Positions 1-11,344 of a DNA stretch of 64,000 nucleotides are shown one piece after another (position 1 is the first letter of the stretch; every line of letters starts with the position of its first letter). The DNA is from Drosophila miranda (lineage: Eukaryota > Arthropoda > Insecta > Diptera > Drosophilidae). The DNA lies in NCBI RefSeq assembly GCF_003369915.1, contig NC_046675.1:12338001-12402000 (forward strand), given 5' to 3'. The notes under the pieces are model-generated. The model made no database searches. It was not told the origin of the DNA and saw only the letters and a program-made list of their open reading frames with translations. The position numbers and the translations under genes are program-made.

Positions 1-1677
1 CAGTTACAACAATTATTGATTGTATTTCCCATAATATCTAAGATTTTTGTTGTTTGCCCTACGTGCACTTTACTACGTATACGGGTGTGTATTTATCAAC
101 GTGACATTTTATGATATTCAAAAAATAAAGAGCTGATACTAAAGAAATGCATAAGAATGCTGTCCATGAGTGGGGTTGCACCCTTTAATCAGTTGGGGTA
201 GAAATTTGAATAACTTTAACTCAGTTTTTGGACCCTCAGGGTTTCCATATTTCATGATCGCAAATATACCCGACTAATAGGTATGCAATAAGACTCTACA
301 CGTGTACTTTTTCCTTCTGGGGTACAAAGCTATTAAAATTGAATACAGAAAGAGTCTTTCTTTAGGAATTCCCAAGATAAAAGAGTCCCGTCCCAGTCCA
401 GATACTCATTATTAAGTGATCCACATAGATGCTGTCATCAGTGGGAACTTCCGCACAGGCAGTAATGAGGCTTCTCTTCCGTCATGTACTCGTTTGCACC
501 AGAAACAACCGCCGGTGTATTATGGACTCTCTTTTTCTGTCTTGTGTGGCTAATAAGCCCGGGGTTTTATAAAGTTTCCGTGAGTTTTTGTGGTTTTTGC
601 GGTAGATACGACACAGATTTGTCATACAAAATATTCCCCAGAGAGCACACGACTAGTCTAGTACGAATTAATGTCGGGTACAAGAACCCTTGGACTGAGA
701 CGGAGACTGAGACTATAGAGACTGTCGCGTTTTTAAGTTTTTGTTGTTTTGTTCCTTAACGACTCTCTGCACTTGAGCGAATGATTGATTGTTCGCTTGG
801 TTTCATAATAGTACATATGTATGTATGTGATTGTCATTAAAACATCTGGGAAGCCATCAAGTGACTATCAATATGATTTATTCAACCATTAATTATATAT
901 ATTTGAGTTCTTTATGTTCTTGTTTTTGCGCTCGTATTGCTTTTATTAAATGGAAGACCGCCGCCAGTCCGTCCAGAGTCAGAGTATTTTCCGAGTGACA
1001 AGTGATCGGCAGATAAGATTGTAGCCATTGTTCAAAGTATCGCCCGAACCATAGGACCATAGGAGAGTGCGAGAGAGTACAACGGGTGCAGCCTTCCTTT
1101 TTTATTTTATGATCAATTTATGGTATAATACAAGATATACTACATACAATACATGTATGTGCCGGAAAATAACCTACAAACAAAGGCTTTTTTTGTGGGA
1201 AACAAAAGACTTGAAGTATCAGCCTATACTATATAATAACGCGCTATCGGTTTTCGTCTAAGAGTCAAGGCTAATGCCGTTCGATATCTCTAGAAAATAC
1301 TACAAAATATCGTCTGATTCTGTTCATTCCCACACAAAATGCTGACTTATCATTTGTTACTCCCATTTTGTTTTTTTTCTTTCGAATCACAATCAAAACA
1401 ATTCGAGCCATATCAGCCATAGATTTCTTAGAGCTCAATTCGAACCGGTTGTGCGGACAAAAGATAAACTTTATATATAGAAAATCCGTAATCCGTAATC
1501 AGAAATAACCCCCAAGGAAAAATATATTAAAATAATACCCCGAAAAAAATAAACAAAGATAGAACCCAAAACCAGTCTTTGAGCTGCAAAGACATTGCAA
1601 TGTGAAGTAGAAACTTGATGATAATTATCCAATCCAAGAGATGGCAGCTTCGAAGATCTGATGATCGGTTGACTCAC
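1..1677. other. AT-rich non-coding stretch, left edge
   Basis: No ORF here looks like a real coding exon. The stretch is AT-rich with short runs of T and A and no recognisable RNA gene. If the minus-strand exon just to its right (1678-1764) is genuine, this is probably intron or downstream sequence of that gene. Confidence 0.4.
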
Positions 1678-1764
1678 AATTTTGGCATTCCCCAAGATGC
1701 GGCAGCGGTTTATGGGGGTCTTTGGGGGGCTTTCACGCGTCTCAAAGTAGGTTTTTTTCAATTC
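1678..1764 (-). CDS. Probable internal coding exon, unidentified minus-strand gene
   Basis: Read on the minus strand, an acceptor (CAG before 1764) and a strong donor (GTGAGT starting at 1677) bracket 87 nt that are open in phase 0. They encode 29 residues beginning ELKKTYFETRESPPKTPINR and ending GNAKI. The composition, rich in charged residues and proline, looks like ordinary protein. The exon at 3682-3781 ends in the same phase, so the two can be joined directly through an intron of about 1.9 kb. I do not recognise the family. The exon could be an accident of splice-like sequence, but two phase-compatible exons on one strand make chance less likely. Further exons probably lie left of the window. 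Confidence 0.45.
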
Positions 1765-3681
1765 CTGGCTGGTAATTTGTAAATTTTATGTGGAACGGCC
1801 TTGGAAACTTTTGAAAGTACACATGATACACATTTCTCTTTCGACATAACTTTGAATAAGTGCGGTTTTTGGGATAGATTCAATATTGAATATTATGGAA
1901 ATCGAACTACGAAAATGTCCATCCCAGAAACACCTAGACTAAGGTTGGTTATCCGAATAAATCGAGTACTTACTTATTCGAAACAGAAACCAAGTCAGAA
2001 TTAGAGTTGCCAAATGGTAAGATATTCCCCAAAACCAAGGTTTGTGACCCAATTTTGAAACGATACATATAAAAGTATGCTTCAACTTGAAGTCAACCCG
2101 CAGCATGGCCCGAAACAATTACCAAATCAGGGGGGAGGTTGGAGTTTCGACTGTCGGGTGTGGGTGAACACAGTCAACTGATTAGTGAAGGCCAGATACG
2201 GGCCACAAACTTATTCAAATGCAATTCAAAAAGTGTGTCAGTATGGCGCTATCGCTGAAGGACAGACCTGGGCTCTGCTCTGGATTGTGCGGATGGGTGC
2301 ACACTGCACTGGTGCAGTGTGACCCCAAAACACAACCAATGCAAGATGGCGTCGTTGTGTGCGAAAGAGATGCTAACAAAACCAGACACCGCGGTGGGTG
2401 TGGGGGGGCCGGCCATTGAACTCCAACGATAAGAAGGAGAGCCACGATCCGCCAAGGTTAAGGATATTTTTAGACAGCAAAAGGAATGCAGCGCAGAATT
2501 AACTTTATACCCAGCAAAACCCCGCGTATGTGCAATGTGCATTTGGCCCAATTAGAGGCGGCTGCAGTCCAGCGTGTAAAATGCATTTTGTGTTCGGTTT
2601 AATGCTGTTTCTCCATTCCGCACAAACTCATTTGCAATTCAGTCGGAGAGCCGCCGCATAAGTTGTTTGCGGCTGCGGCTGCGACTGCGACTGCGACTGC
2701 CACTGCTTTTGGCCAGATGTGACTGTGGGGCTTACTCATCGCATTGGTTCGTTGGCCACGATCTTAGCCCACTTTGGTGGCATTCGCACTCGCTCCACAG
2801 ACAGCAACAAAACCGAAAAAGATGAAAGAAATGCCAGGTTGGGCACCCAAGGCAAAAGATACTCCTGAGGGTACGAGTATCTGCTATAAAACCGATCCTC
2901 GCGTGTCGTGTAGGGTACACAAGAGTAACATTCAACCAATGCTGTGTTTTTCCTTGGGTAATGCGAGAGCATTTCGACATGATCGTATTTCAGAGAATAA
3001 TTTATTATTTTTTTGTTTGGCTATTGCCGTGTGGCTTTTGGCTTGGTCTTTCTTAAATGCGGCTAAGCACTTTGGCTTCACCGCCACCGAACCCAGTCCG
3101 TCCGTTGCCTACTCCTACCTTCCCCTCCTCTTCGATTCTGTCTGCTGCCGATCTTGGAGTGGTGTTGGTTATATACAAGTATTCTGTGTGTGTGTGTGTT
3201 GTGTGCATTCATATCGACTTTGGCTTCACTCCAAGAGCTAACGACCGCTTATAGCCTTTCATATTCTGCCTCTCTGGCCCGCAGAAATGTTGCAAAAAAT
3301 ATTAATGACAAGAAAAAAGCAAACACAGAAATCGATTTCATTTTTTTTCAAGAAAGCCAACAAAGTCGGAGAAAAGAAGCCCGTTAGGCGTGAATTTGAG
3401 TATCTTTTACTTTGTTCAATCTGAAACCGAACCGAAGAACGAAACTGTATCCGATTGGACTTGGAACAGTTACAAGGAATACACTCTATAGTACAGTTTC
3501 GTTGAGTAAGCTGCTTGGATCAACAAGCAGTTCTGAGAAGGCTGTACTTCTCTCAAGCAGTGCACATTTTACAAGAGTTTCTTAGAGGTTTCGAAAATCT
3601 TTTGTTGCTAAAATCGAGAGCCACCCTAACCTTACACAAAATCCTCGAGCACTCTCCCTTCTTCCTGCTTCTGTGACTCAC
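1765..3681. other. Probable intron of the unidentified minus-strand gene
   Basis: No convincing coding exon was seen. The stretch contains short CA/TG runs (around 3185-3200) and GCx repeats near 2670-2705. A few short ORFs overlap on both strands and lack splice context. Confidence 0.35.
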
Positions 3682-3781
3682 CTGCGAATGCAGTTTCCAA
3701 TCTTTGTAGGCCTTCACAATGTAATCCATTTCCGGTGTGTCTTTAAGGTGGTTTATTGATCTCAATCTTCTCTTTATACAA
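3682..3781 (-). CDS. Probable internal coding exon, unidentified minus-strand gene
   Basis: On the minus strand a pyrimidine-rich acceptor (CTTCTTCAG before 3781) and a donor GTGAGT after 3682 flank 100 nt. After one leading base the frame is open for 33 codons and includes HLKDTPEMDYIVKAYKDWKL, ending at HSQ in phase 0. A neighbouring frame hits a stop after 12 codons, which fixes the frame. The phase matches the exon at 1678-1764. The upstream start was not found. A 5' end could lie anywhere up to the GC-rich segment near 4480-4740, which has the look of a 5' UTR or promoter. Family unknown. Confidence 0.5.
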
Positions 3782-6700
3782 CTGAAGAAGAACATAAAAA
3801 ATACTTAGTATTTGTGGGGCACCTCACTCACATAAAATATATACGTATTATGTTTTTTATTCGCCTTCTTTATCAATTCTATTGTTCATTTACATATTTT
3901 TCTTACACAATTATGGAATTATTCCGTGATTATATATTTATTTCTTTTTTTTTTTTAGTTTTGTTGCAATCAAATTTCCGTTGTGCAATTTAAGAGCAAT
4001 TGTTTTATCTGACTTTACTTTAGTTGCGGGGTTTTTTTTTTGCTCTTTAGTCAAGGCTGCTTTTGGTCTTGTCTTTCGTTTCGTTTTGGTTTTGTGTCTT
4101 TTTACACTTGTGCAAATCTCCAGAGTAGCCCCAGACTCGTGGGCGGTTGTCTGTGTGTGTGTGTGTGGTGGGAGGGGGTATGGTATATGTATTTGTTTTC
4201 CGTCTGCGACAAAACGACAGCATACGGCATTCGGCAACAACGTTTGTGTACCGCGTTTCGTGATCTTTTACCAGGTTCTGACTCTGTACTTTTTTATCTA
4301 CAAAAAGTTCATTTATTTTACAGATTTTCTTTCCATGATTATTGTTTGTATTTTTCGCTGTGGCTGTGGCTGTTTGGGAAACAACGCCACCGTTTTGTTT
4401 GTCGCAGTGCAAATAAATACAGAAACGTAAGTATATAAATATACAATTAAAGCATTATATTGTTGTCTGGTGTCTGCGGGCGATCCGGGAACGGGACCCG
4501 ACGCCGGGCCACGCTTGGCAACAACGGTCAACAGTTAACCGTAACTCAAACTAGAGCGGGTTTTTGCCCCGTTTTCTAATGTTTAGTTGCGTTTATTTCA
4601 CTTAATTTTTTATTATATTATTTTTTTTGTATTTCTTTTCGACACTCACACAAACTTAGAACGACGACGGCGGCGACAACGCGAGCGGCAGCTCAGTTTT
4701 TCGCAGCGCACACGATTAGCCTAAACAGACACACTAACTAGAAAACACAGCCTTGAGGGGGGGGAAGGCGCTGCTGCTACTGCTGCTGCTGCTAGGGGCA
4801 ATGCCAAATGCCAACCAACTTCAAACAGCTCTCGAAAACAACTGATTGGAGGCAAGCGCCAACGCCAACCCGGTGGAGACCGACAGCGGAGCGCGATCGT
4901 CAAAGCTGGCAGCTGGTCTCTCTCTCTCGCGCAGTAGCTGTCGCTCCCTCTCTCTCTTGTGCAAATAGATGGTTCCACCATTAAGCTTAAGTTTCATTCA
5001 AGAAGGAAATAAGCTCTCTCTCGCTTGGACTCTCTTTACTGCACTTTGTCGACTGCTCTCTGGCTGCTGCTCTCTCTCTCAGCTGCACTATGTTTTGGGT
5101 GAATGCTCTTAGTTAAGCCCAAGTTGCAATCCCAATCAGAGGGAATACATCGGATATACAAATGAGAGTATGGACAGATGGACATCTGGGCACGGCCGGC
5201 ACTCGTACCCCACCTGATTGTGCCTAATTCAAGTGATAATAGTGATAGCAAACACACTGGAACTAGGCAGCAGTGCGGGCAGCGAGAGAGCGAGAGATAG
5301 AACGCATAGAAATGGTCTCTATAAACATGTGCTAATCACTTAAGCAGCTTTTGCCGCTCTCTCTCTCTTCCTCTCTCTCGCTCCGTGATTATTAAATGAT
5401 AACTGGGAGATTGTTGCGATTGTTGAAACTGGAAGTTTTTCTTACTATTTGTTGGGGACAATGGCGCATTTATTCGTCATAGAATAGAATAGCCTAATTA
5501 GCATTCAAGATAATCGTACGCTCCGAAAAGGAATTCCTTTATTTAAATGAAATGGGGAACTTTCCAGGGGAAACGCGAACGTCATCGTTTGCAAATGCAG
5601 ATTACGGCAAAGTTCGGAAAAAACGAAATTTATTTTTAGCATCCGCATGATAATGCTGTCAAAACAAAAGTTTCATTATGATTCTGCTGTTTGGACATAG
5701 ATAAGCCTGTCCTGTCCTACAAGGTAATCCATGTTAGATATATTGTTATCGATGGACCTTATCTCTTTTCCAAAACTAAAACAACAAACTAAGGCAAAAC
5801 GGGGAATGAATGCGTCAGCTGTCAAAACAATCAACAGGGAAAGCTATTTTTAGGGGGGAGGGGAGGGAGATGGTTGATATAGAGAAAGATTCTTCTGACT
5901 TGCCAAATTTCTCACTTGATAATTTTAAAGAGTTGACAACAGTTGAATTGTAAATTTCCAAGGTTTCCATTGGTTCGAAAAGTGCTAAACAAATTCAGAC
6001 GTATTTGTTGACGTCCCCCTAGGTGACCCTTTTATTATATTTTTCCTGATAACACCGACCATGTGGATCGAGATTACCTTTGATTTGTCATCGACTCTGT
6101 CTGATCGAAACTTTGCAGACAGAAATAATTAAATTTCTTGCGAATAAAAGTGAAACGGCGGCCAACAGCAACAATAGAAATGACGTTGATAAGTCACAGC
6201 TCCTGCCCGGCGCCCAAATCTACTACAATATATGTATTTGCTTTATGAATCAAAAATGTGTTAATTACATAAACACGTACAAATCGTTGACCAAAATTAT
6301 TTGTTTACTTCGCGCCTTGACCGTCCACAAAATCGCTTTTGGTGTCTTTCCAACATTTTTTTGGCTAACAGCTTGGGCAAAGAGCAGAAAAGAGGTCCAA
6401 CTGACAGGTTGTTTATGTCGGTCCACACATTATAACTTCATTATGAGAACGCATCTAATCTGATCTGCATATTTGTGGGAATAATGAAAGCCCAAAAGTG
6501 GTGTGATTGAAATTTGCGTGTTAGCTGCGGGGCTCTGATCATCTGATATCCCTTTTTGTGAGTACCCTTTCCCAGGCCCAACATCAATTAGGAACTTTTG
6601 AGCGTCACGAATCATAAATTTAGAGTTAATCGTTCACTGAGTCAAGGCTATGTGCTTCACAACCTTAGTTCTAATCTATTTAATTACCACCAAATGAATC

Positions 6701-6880
6701 AATTAGCAGTTACACCAGCTTCGAAGAAAAGATCAGTTTGAATTAATTTCAAAATTAATTTCTACGCGCGTAATCAAGTTTCATATCAGTCGGCAATTGT
6801 CATACATCAATGTCGATGCCAACTCTATGCGATGTTTTTTCGATATTTTTTGTCTCGCTTACGTTGTCACTGTTTTTTGG
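3782..6880. other. Non-coding region with GC-rich, GAGA-rich core
   Basis: 3840-4440 is T-rich with a (GT)n run near 4150-4170. 4470-4740 is unusually GC-rich and includes an imperfect palindrome around 4520-4545 (CGGTCAACAGTTAACCG). 4740-5400 has many CTCTCTC/GAGAGAG runs typical of GAF-bound regulatory DNA. 5400-6880 is plain AT-rich DNA. No coding exon was recognised. A promoter for the minus-strand gene to the left is possible near 4480-4740 but is not proven. Confidence 0.3.
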
Positions 6881-8800
6881 TGACCTTTTTGGTTCAAACC
6901 GTGTTTTAGTCCAAATACAATAAAAAGCTGCACTTAAAAGTAATCAATCAGGTAGAAAATTTATTCATTAATGGCCTAAAATTTGCATTATTCAACGGAA
7001 TAAAGAAATTGAACAGTTGGAACGATTTTTCTCTTACGTTTTATTACGTTTCATTTGTTTGACCATTTTCGCTAGAACCTATTTTTACGCAAAATGCAAT
7101 AAAAGCAAGTATTAAGAATAAGCCAGTTAAGTAGAACAATTATTCATAAATCGTATAAAATTATGTGGGCATGGCTAAATGTGCTATATATATAGTAATA
7201 TTCCACGGAAGATCAAAAATGAGGAATATGTAAAATATAACTCGAGTTCGTCAGTATATTTACGGTATATTTTTTTAGTGAGACTGGATATTTTGGTATT
7301 TATTTGAATCGGGTACAATCTGTAATAACCGGTTCACAACAATGAGTCCCATTCCATGCACAAATGATGCGCATTCCATACACAAAAGTTGCAGCAACAT
7401 TTACTTGAAACCCGTATTGTAGTCAAAATAAAATACTTACAAGCAATTTAAAGATGTTAGAAAATAGAAAATGTATTCATCTATGGGATAAAACTAAGTG
7501 GGCAAAGCTGAAAACTCTATATAGCTTGAAATATCCGGATTTGGCAATACCCGGTTCGCAACAGATGAGTCCCATTCCATACACAAACATGTTGCTAATT
7601 CCATGCACACATACCCTGGGGAAAATGGATGTTATAGAATTGGGGAAATGTGTTTCATCCCATGCTCTAATTAATGCAGAAACAAGTCAGTATCTATTTT
7701 AAACGATATTTTACAATTAGTGGTCTTCTTACAGAGACAAAGAATCGCAACAGGGATCAGGTTTTATATACAAATAACTAATCAAATGCATGAATAGACC
7801 AAAAAAATGCAATCTAAAACAAGGCCTTTATTAATTACATTTGAAAGCAGCTTGAAAAACAGTATCTTTATATAATATTCACGAAATAGGGTATACAAAC
7901 GCCCATACCCTGGTTGACAACAAATGAGTCTGCAAATACCAGCAACATTGACGTCACAACCTGCGACTATTGAACATTTTTGTTGAAATCGTGTTTTTGT
8001 CAAAATAAAAAACATGCAAGTACTTAAAAATAATTAATCTTGATCAAAATTGATTCAGCTATCATATAAAATTGTCTGGGCAAAACTGAGAGATCTATAT
8101 AGCTGAGAATTTTTGACGGAAGAAAGAATAACCAGGAATTAGTCGTCATAACCGGTTCAGAACAATGAGTCCCATTCCATGCACACATACCCTGGGAGAA
8201 ATGGATGTTATAAAATTGTGAATATGTTTGTCATCCCAGGCAAAAACAATTCATTTTCAATATATTTTAATATAATTCAATATTATTTAATATTATTTGC
8301 ATTATTTCAACGATATTTTAAAGCTTATTGTCTTCTTGTAGGGACCATGAATAGGTATCAGGATCGAGATATATATACAAAACACTCATCATATACATGA
8401 ATATGTCTAAGAAATGTCAATTTGAGAAAAGGTCTTTATTAGTTACGTTTTATCTTCATATCAATATTTATACTTTCATATAAAATTAACAAAATCGGGT
8501 ATAGAAAGGCCTATATACGGCTTACGCGCAATATAGCGACTCTTTTTTTGTTGAACTTTTTCGTTTAAACCTTTTTTTACAATAAATACAATAAAAGCAA
8601 GGATTAAAAACTATCCAATCTTGTACAAAATTGATTAATTAATCGTATAAAATTATGTGGGCATCTAAATGTGCTATATATATAGTAATATTCCACGGAA
8701 TATCAAAAACAAGGAATATGTAAAATATAACTTGAATTCGTCAGTATATTTGCGGTATATTTTTAGAATGAGATGGTATATTTTGGTATATTTCTAAGGG
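6880..8800. repeat. Degenerate tandem array upstream of TfIIA-S
   Basis: The same phrases recur five times at growing distances. An 'AAACCxxxTTTTxGTCAAAATA' type start recurs near 6900, 7070, 7410, 7985 and 8560. 'GTATAAAATTATGTGGGCA' appears near 7155 and 8650, with decayed forms near 7485 and 8060. 'CAATGAGTCCCATTCCATGC' appears near 7342 and 8163, with variants near 7565 and 7921. The last unit runs into the TfIIA-S promoter. Units are partly deleted, so spacing is about 170, 340, 575 and 575 bp. It looks like repeated duplication of a promoter-containing segment rather than a simple satellite. Confidence 0.7.
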
Positions 8801-8822
8801 TCGATATTTTATTTTATCGATA
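8740..8822 (+). promoter_or_regulatory. TfIIA-S core promoter: motif 6 and DRE
   Basis: GTCAGTATATTT at 8740-8751 fits Ohler motif 6 (KTYRGTATWTTT). A perfect DRE, TATCGATA, lies at 8815-8822, about 70 bp before the TfIIA-S ATG. These are TATA-less housekeeping promoter elements in flies, and the DRE is bound by DREF. The start site should fall between 8822 and 8890. Confidence 0.75.
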
Positions 8823-8892
8823 CGCACTTCGGCAAACCGAGCGTGAAAATTTTAATTAAAAAACGCAATTTTTCGGTAAAAACAACGCAATA

Positions 8893-9322
8893 ATGTCCTA
8901 CCAGCTGTACCGTAATACCACCCTGGGCAACACGTTGCAGGAGAGTCTAGACGAGCTGATCCAGGTGAGTCGCAGCGTGCGGAAACAAGATGGCTCACAG
9001 TCTGGCCTGTCTGCATTTATGCGCATCGCGAATGCAATAATTAAACAATAACTTTTGTTGCCCTTCTCCCTTGCAGTACGGCCAGATCACGCCAGGACTG
9101 GCCTTCAAGGTGCTCCTCCAGTTCGACAAGAGCATCAACAATGCCCTAAACCAGCGCGTAAAGGCGCGCGTCACCTTCAAGGCGGGCAAGCTTAACACCT
9201 ACCGTTTCTGTGACAATGTCTGGACGCTCATGCTGAACGATGTGGAATTTCGCGAGGTGCACGAGTTCGTCAAGGTGGACAAGGTGAAGATTGTGGCCTG
9301 CGATGGCAAGAGCGAGTTCTAG
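8893..9322 (+). CDS. TfIIA-S: Transcription initiation factor IIA small (gamma) subunit
   Basis: Two coding exons, 8893-8964 and 9077-9322, are joined in phase 0 through a 112-bp intron (GTGAGT...TTGCAG). They encode 105 residues starting [20 protein letters not shown] and ending CDGKSEF. The product is the small subunit of TFIIA, which binds TBP-TATA complexes in the nucleus and stabilises the RNA polymerase II pre-initiation complex. The N-terminal half forms part of the helical bundle with the large subunit and the C-terminal half part of the beta-barrel that contacts TBP. The sequence is almost identical to the fly protein as I know it, about one residue shorter near the C-terminus. The start is the first ATG after the DRE. 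A poly(A) signal AATAAA lies at 9455-9460. Confidence 0.97.
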
Positions 9323-9454
9323 CACTGTCATTGGCCAGAGAATATTTAGATTTGTAAGATTTATATTTGTTTAGGATCCTTTACATCCATCATTGGTGAA
9401 GAGTAGACGACCATGCAAACCTATTGGTAGAGGGCCTTGGTCGTCGAACTTTAA

Positions 9455-9460
9455 AATAAA
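9455..9460 (+). terminator. Poly(A) signal for TfIIA-S
   Basis: AATAAA lies about 130 bp after the TfIIA-S stop codon. It is the first canonical hexamer downstream. Confidence 0.6.
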
Positions 9461-9479
9461 TATCGTGAAACTGTTAAGG

Positions 9480-10106
9480 ACTCTGTCGTTATGAATGTTA
9501 CTTGCCCCTGGAGGACAACCATCCCTGCTGGATGCCCTGGCGAATATCAAGTCTGTGGCTGGTGTTGGCAATGAGAGGAGATGTTGGGCCTATATTTGTA
9601 TTATTCTTATACAGAAGAAGTTACGTTGAAATAGGGCGAACCATAAAGGAAGTGGGCCGGAGACACAAAGCTGCCAATTTAGATGAGGGTATAGGCACCA
9701 ATACACCCTTTCCTTTACAAGTCTGCCATCACCTTTCCAGGCAACAGACGAACAACCACTGTCAGAAAATGTATGGTGTAGGGGTAACAGCAAAAACAGA
9801 GGCCTAACTTCGCTTGTCAGTCGTTGCGGACTTCTGCATCAACAAGAGATGGGCCTTGTACTCCGATCTGAATGCCCAGCCATACTATGGGCCACCATCG
9901 CCTGGATATCTATCGGAGCCAACAGCAGCAGCGGATGAGAGAAGTGTGCACATCGGTGTAGACGTTCGCAGACACCAGACTCAACGTGCTCCTCACATTC
10001 CGCAACTTCCCAATATCATTCGGCATTATCCCCGTTGCATCTAAAGGATAAACATCAATCTTCAGGAACTCCAAGTAATGAAGAGATGGTGCCTCCAGTC
10101 GTGGAT
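9480..10106. other. Unassigned stretch, possible decayed coding or transcribed sequence
   Basis: Compared with its AT-rich surroundings this stretch has balanced, coding-like composition. It holds overlapping short ORFs on both strands, for example 9814-10044 (+) with NAQPYYGPPSPGYLSEPTAA and 9910-10125 (-) with DVYPLDATGIMPNDIGKLRN. No frame stays open throughout and no clear splice sites join them. It leads directly into the hairpin at 10107-10340, so it may be part of a hairpin-RNA primary transcript or a gene fragment. Function unknown. Confidence 0.3.
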
Positions 10107-10340
10107 CATTCATCTCCAACTTCAAACATGTCTATGCAACGGCAAGCTTCAACGAGAACTGCCGTGAAACCGAGAATTCCGAGCATAGGGAGACTTACAA
10201 AACGGATGTTGCAGTTGCATAGACTTGTAATTGCAACTTCCGTCTTCCGAGTCTCCATATTCTCGGTATTGTCGGCATCTACGCAGTTCTGGTTGGAGGT
10301 TGCAGTTCCATAGACATGTATGAGATTAGAGAGGTGAATG
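10107..10340. repeat. Long imperfect inverted repeat, possible hairpin RNA locus
   Basis: The sequence from 10127 rightwards matches the reverse complement of the sequence from 10318 leftwards. Aligning 90 bases by eye without gaps gives about 70 identities, and the loop is only a few bases around 10222. With a two-base offset, pairing continues outward to 10107/10340. A transcript of either strand would fold into a stem of about 90-115 bp. Stems of this size are typical of Drosophila hpRNA loci that feed the endo-siRNA pathway. No transcription evidence is available here. Confidence 0.7.
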
Positions 10341-11344
10341 GCAAATAGTCTCCATTCAGTTCTCGTCCGCAGAAAGTTTGCCTACATAAAGATTTTTGAG
10401 TTTTGTTGCTTCGTTCTATTCTGATATTTTACTCTATAAACCTTAAATCAAGATTATTGAACTTGAAAAAAATATTCTTCCATAATAATATTATTTAGGA
10501 ATAGTCACAATTGAAGCCAACACACAACTGAAATTTTAAACGTCCAACCCAAATTCGGTGATACAAACTAGATCTAGAATTTGGCAACAAGAAATTGTGG
10601 AAGACACTGCCGGAAAAATAGTATTTTAATCATAGTTTTAATTTGTATTTTGATAAAGCTATCATAATCCGATGTCGGCTATATTATTGTTATTTTCGAA
10701 ATAAACGGATGTTACCGCCGAATTGAACTTCCACCTATCGCACAAAAGTACCAATATTTCTGTGCAAGCTGTGCACCGATAGCTAGAATCAAAAGTCGAG
10801 TATACTTGTTCTAACGACATGTAACAACAGTAAAACCGTCACAGTTTGCTGGAAAATCAGAAAATTATTTCCGTTGAGTCCATATTTACAAAATGCTTAC
10901 AATTTTTTTCAGTCCAAAGAATATCACCTGCAAAATGGCTCTTCCATGTCTAGCTCACACACCTTGCCGTATACCTTACATATTACTTTCTAGTATTTTC
11001 TAGTGTAATTTAAGACGTATGAACCACCCTCTTGTCCAATATAGAAACCGTGTAGAAATTCCATTTAGAGACATGTCCCAGGCCACATTGAATACAAATT
11101 CGGGATCAGCACCGAATTCCTGATCATATGCCATCAGAGTCTCAATTTTTTCAAAAATTTTAGAAAAACTGCATGTTACACTGGCACTTCCATGTAGTTA
11201 ATATGTAGCATATGTGTAGCTAGAGTGTAGTTACCATGTCAAGCTATTAGTGTAGTGGACATTTTTGCTTGCCCGTTTTACCTTAAACCATATTTTATAA
11301 GCAACACAATAGAGATGAAAACCTAAATTTAACCAGTCTTAAAG
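10341..11344. other. AT-rich intergenic DNA
   Basis: No ORF, RNA gene or clear repeat was recognised between the hairpin and the promoter-type repeat beginning near 11345. Confidence 0.4.

Noticed and set aside
4640..4740. TCAGTT initiator in GC-rich DNA as a plus-strand promoter
   Set aside because: No downstream plus-strand exon was found and no TATA, DRE or motif 1 accompanies it. A minus-strand 5' end is equally possible.
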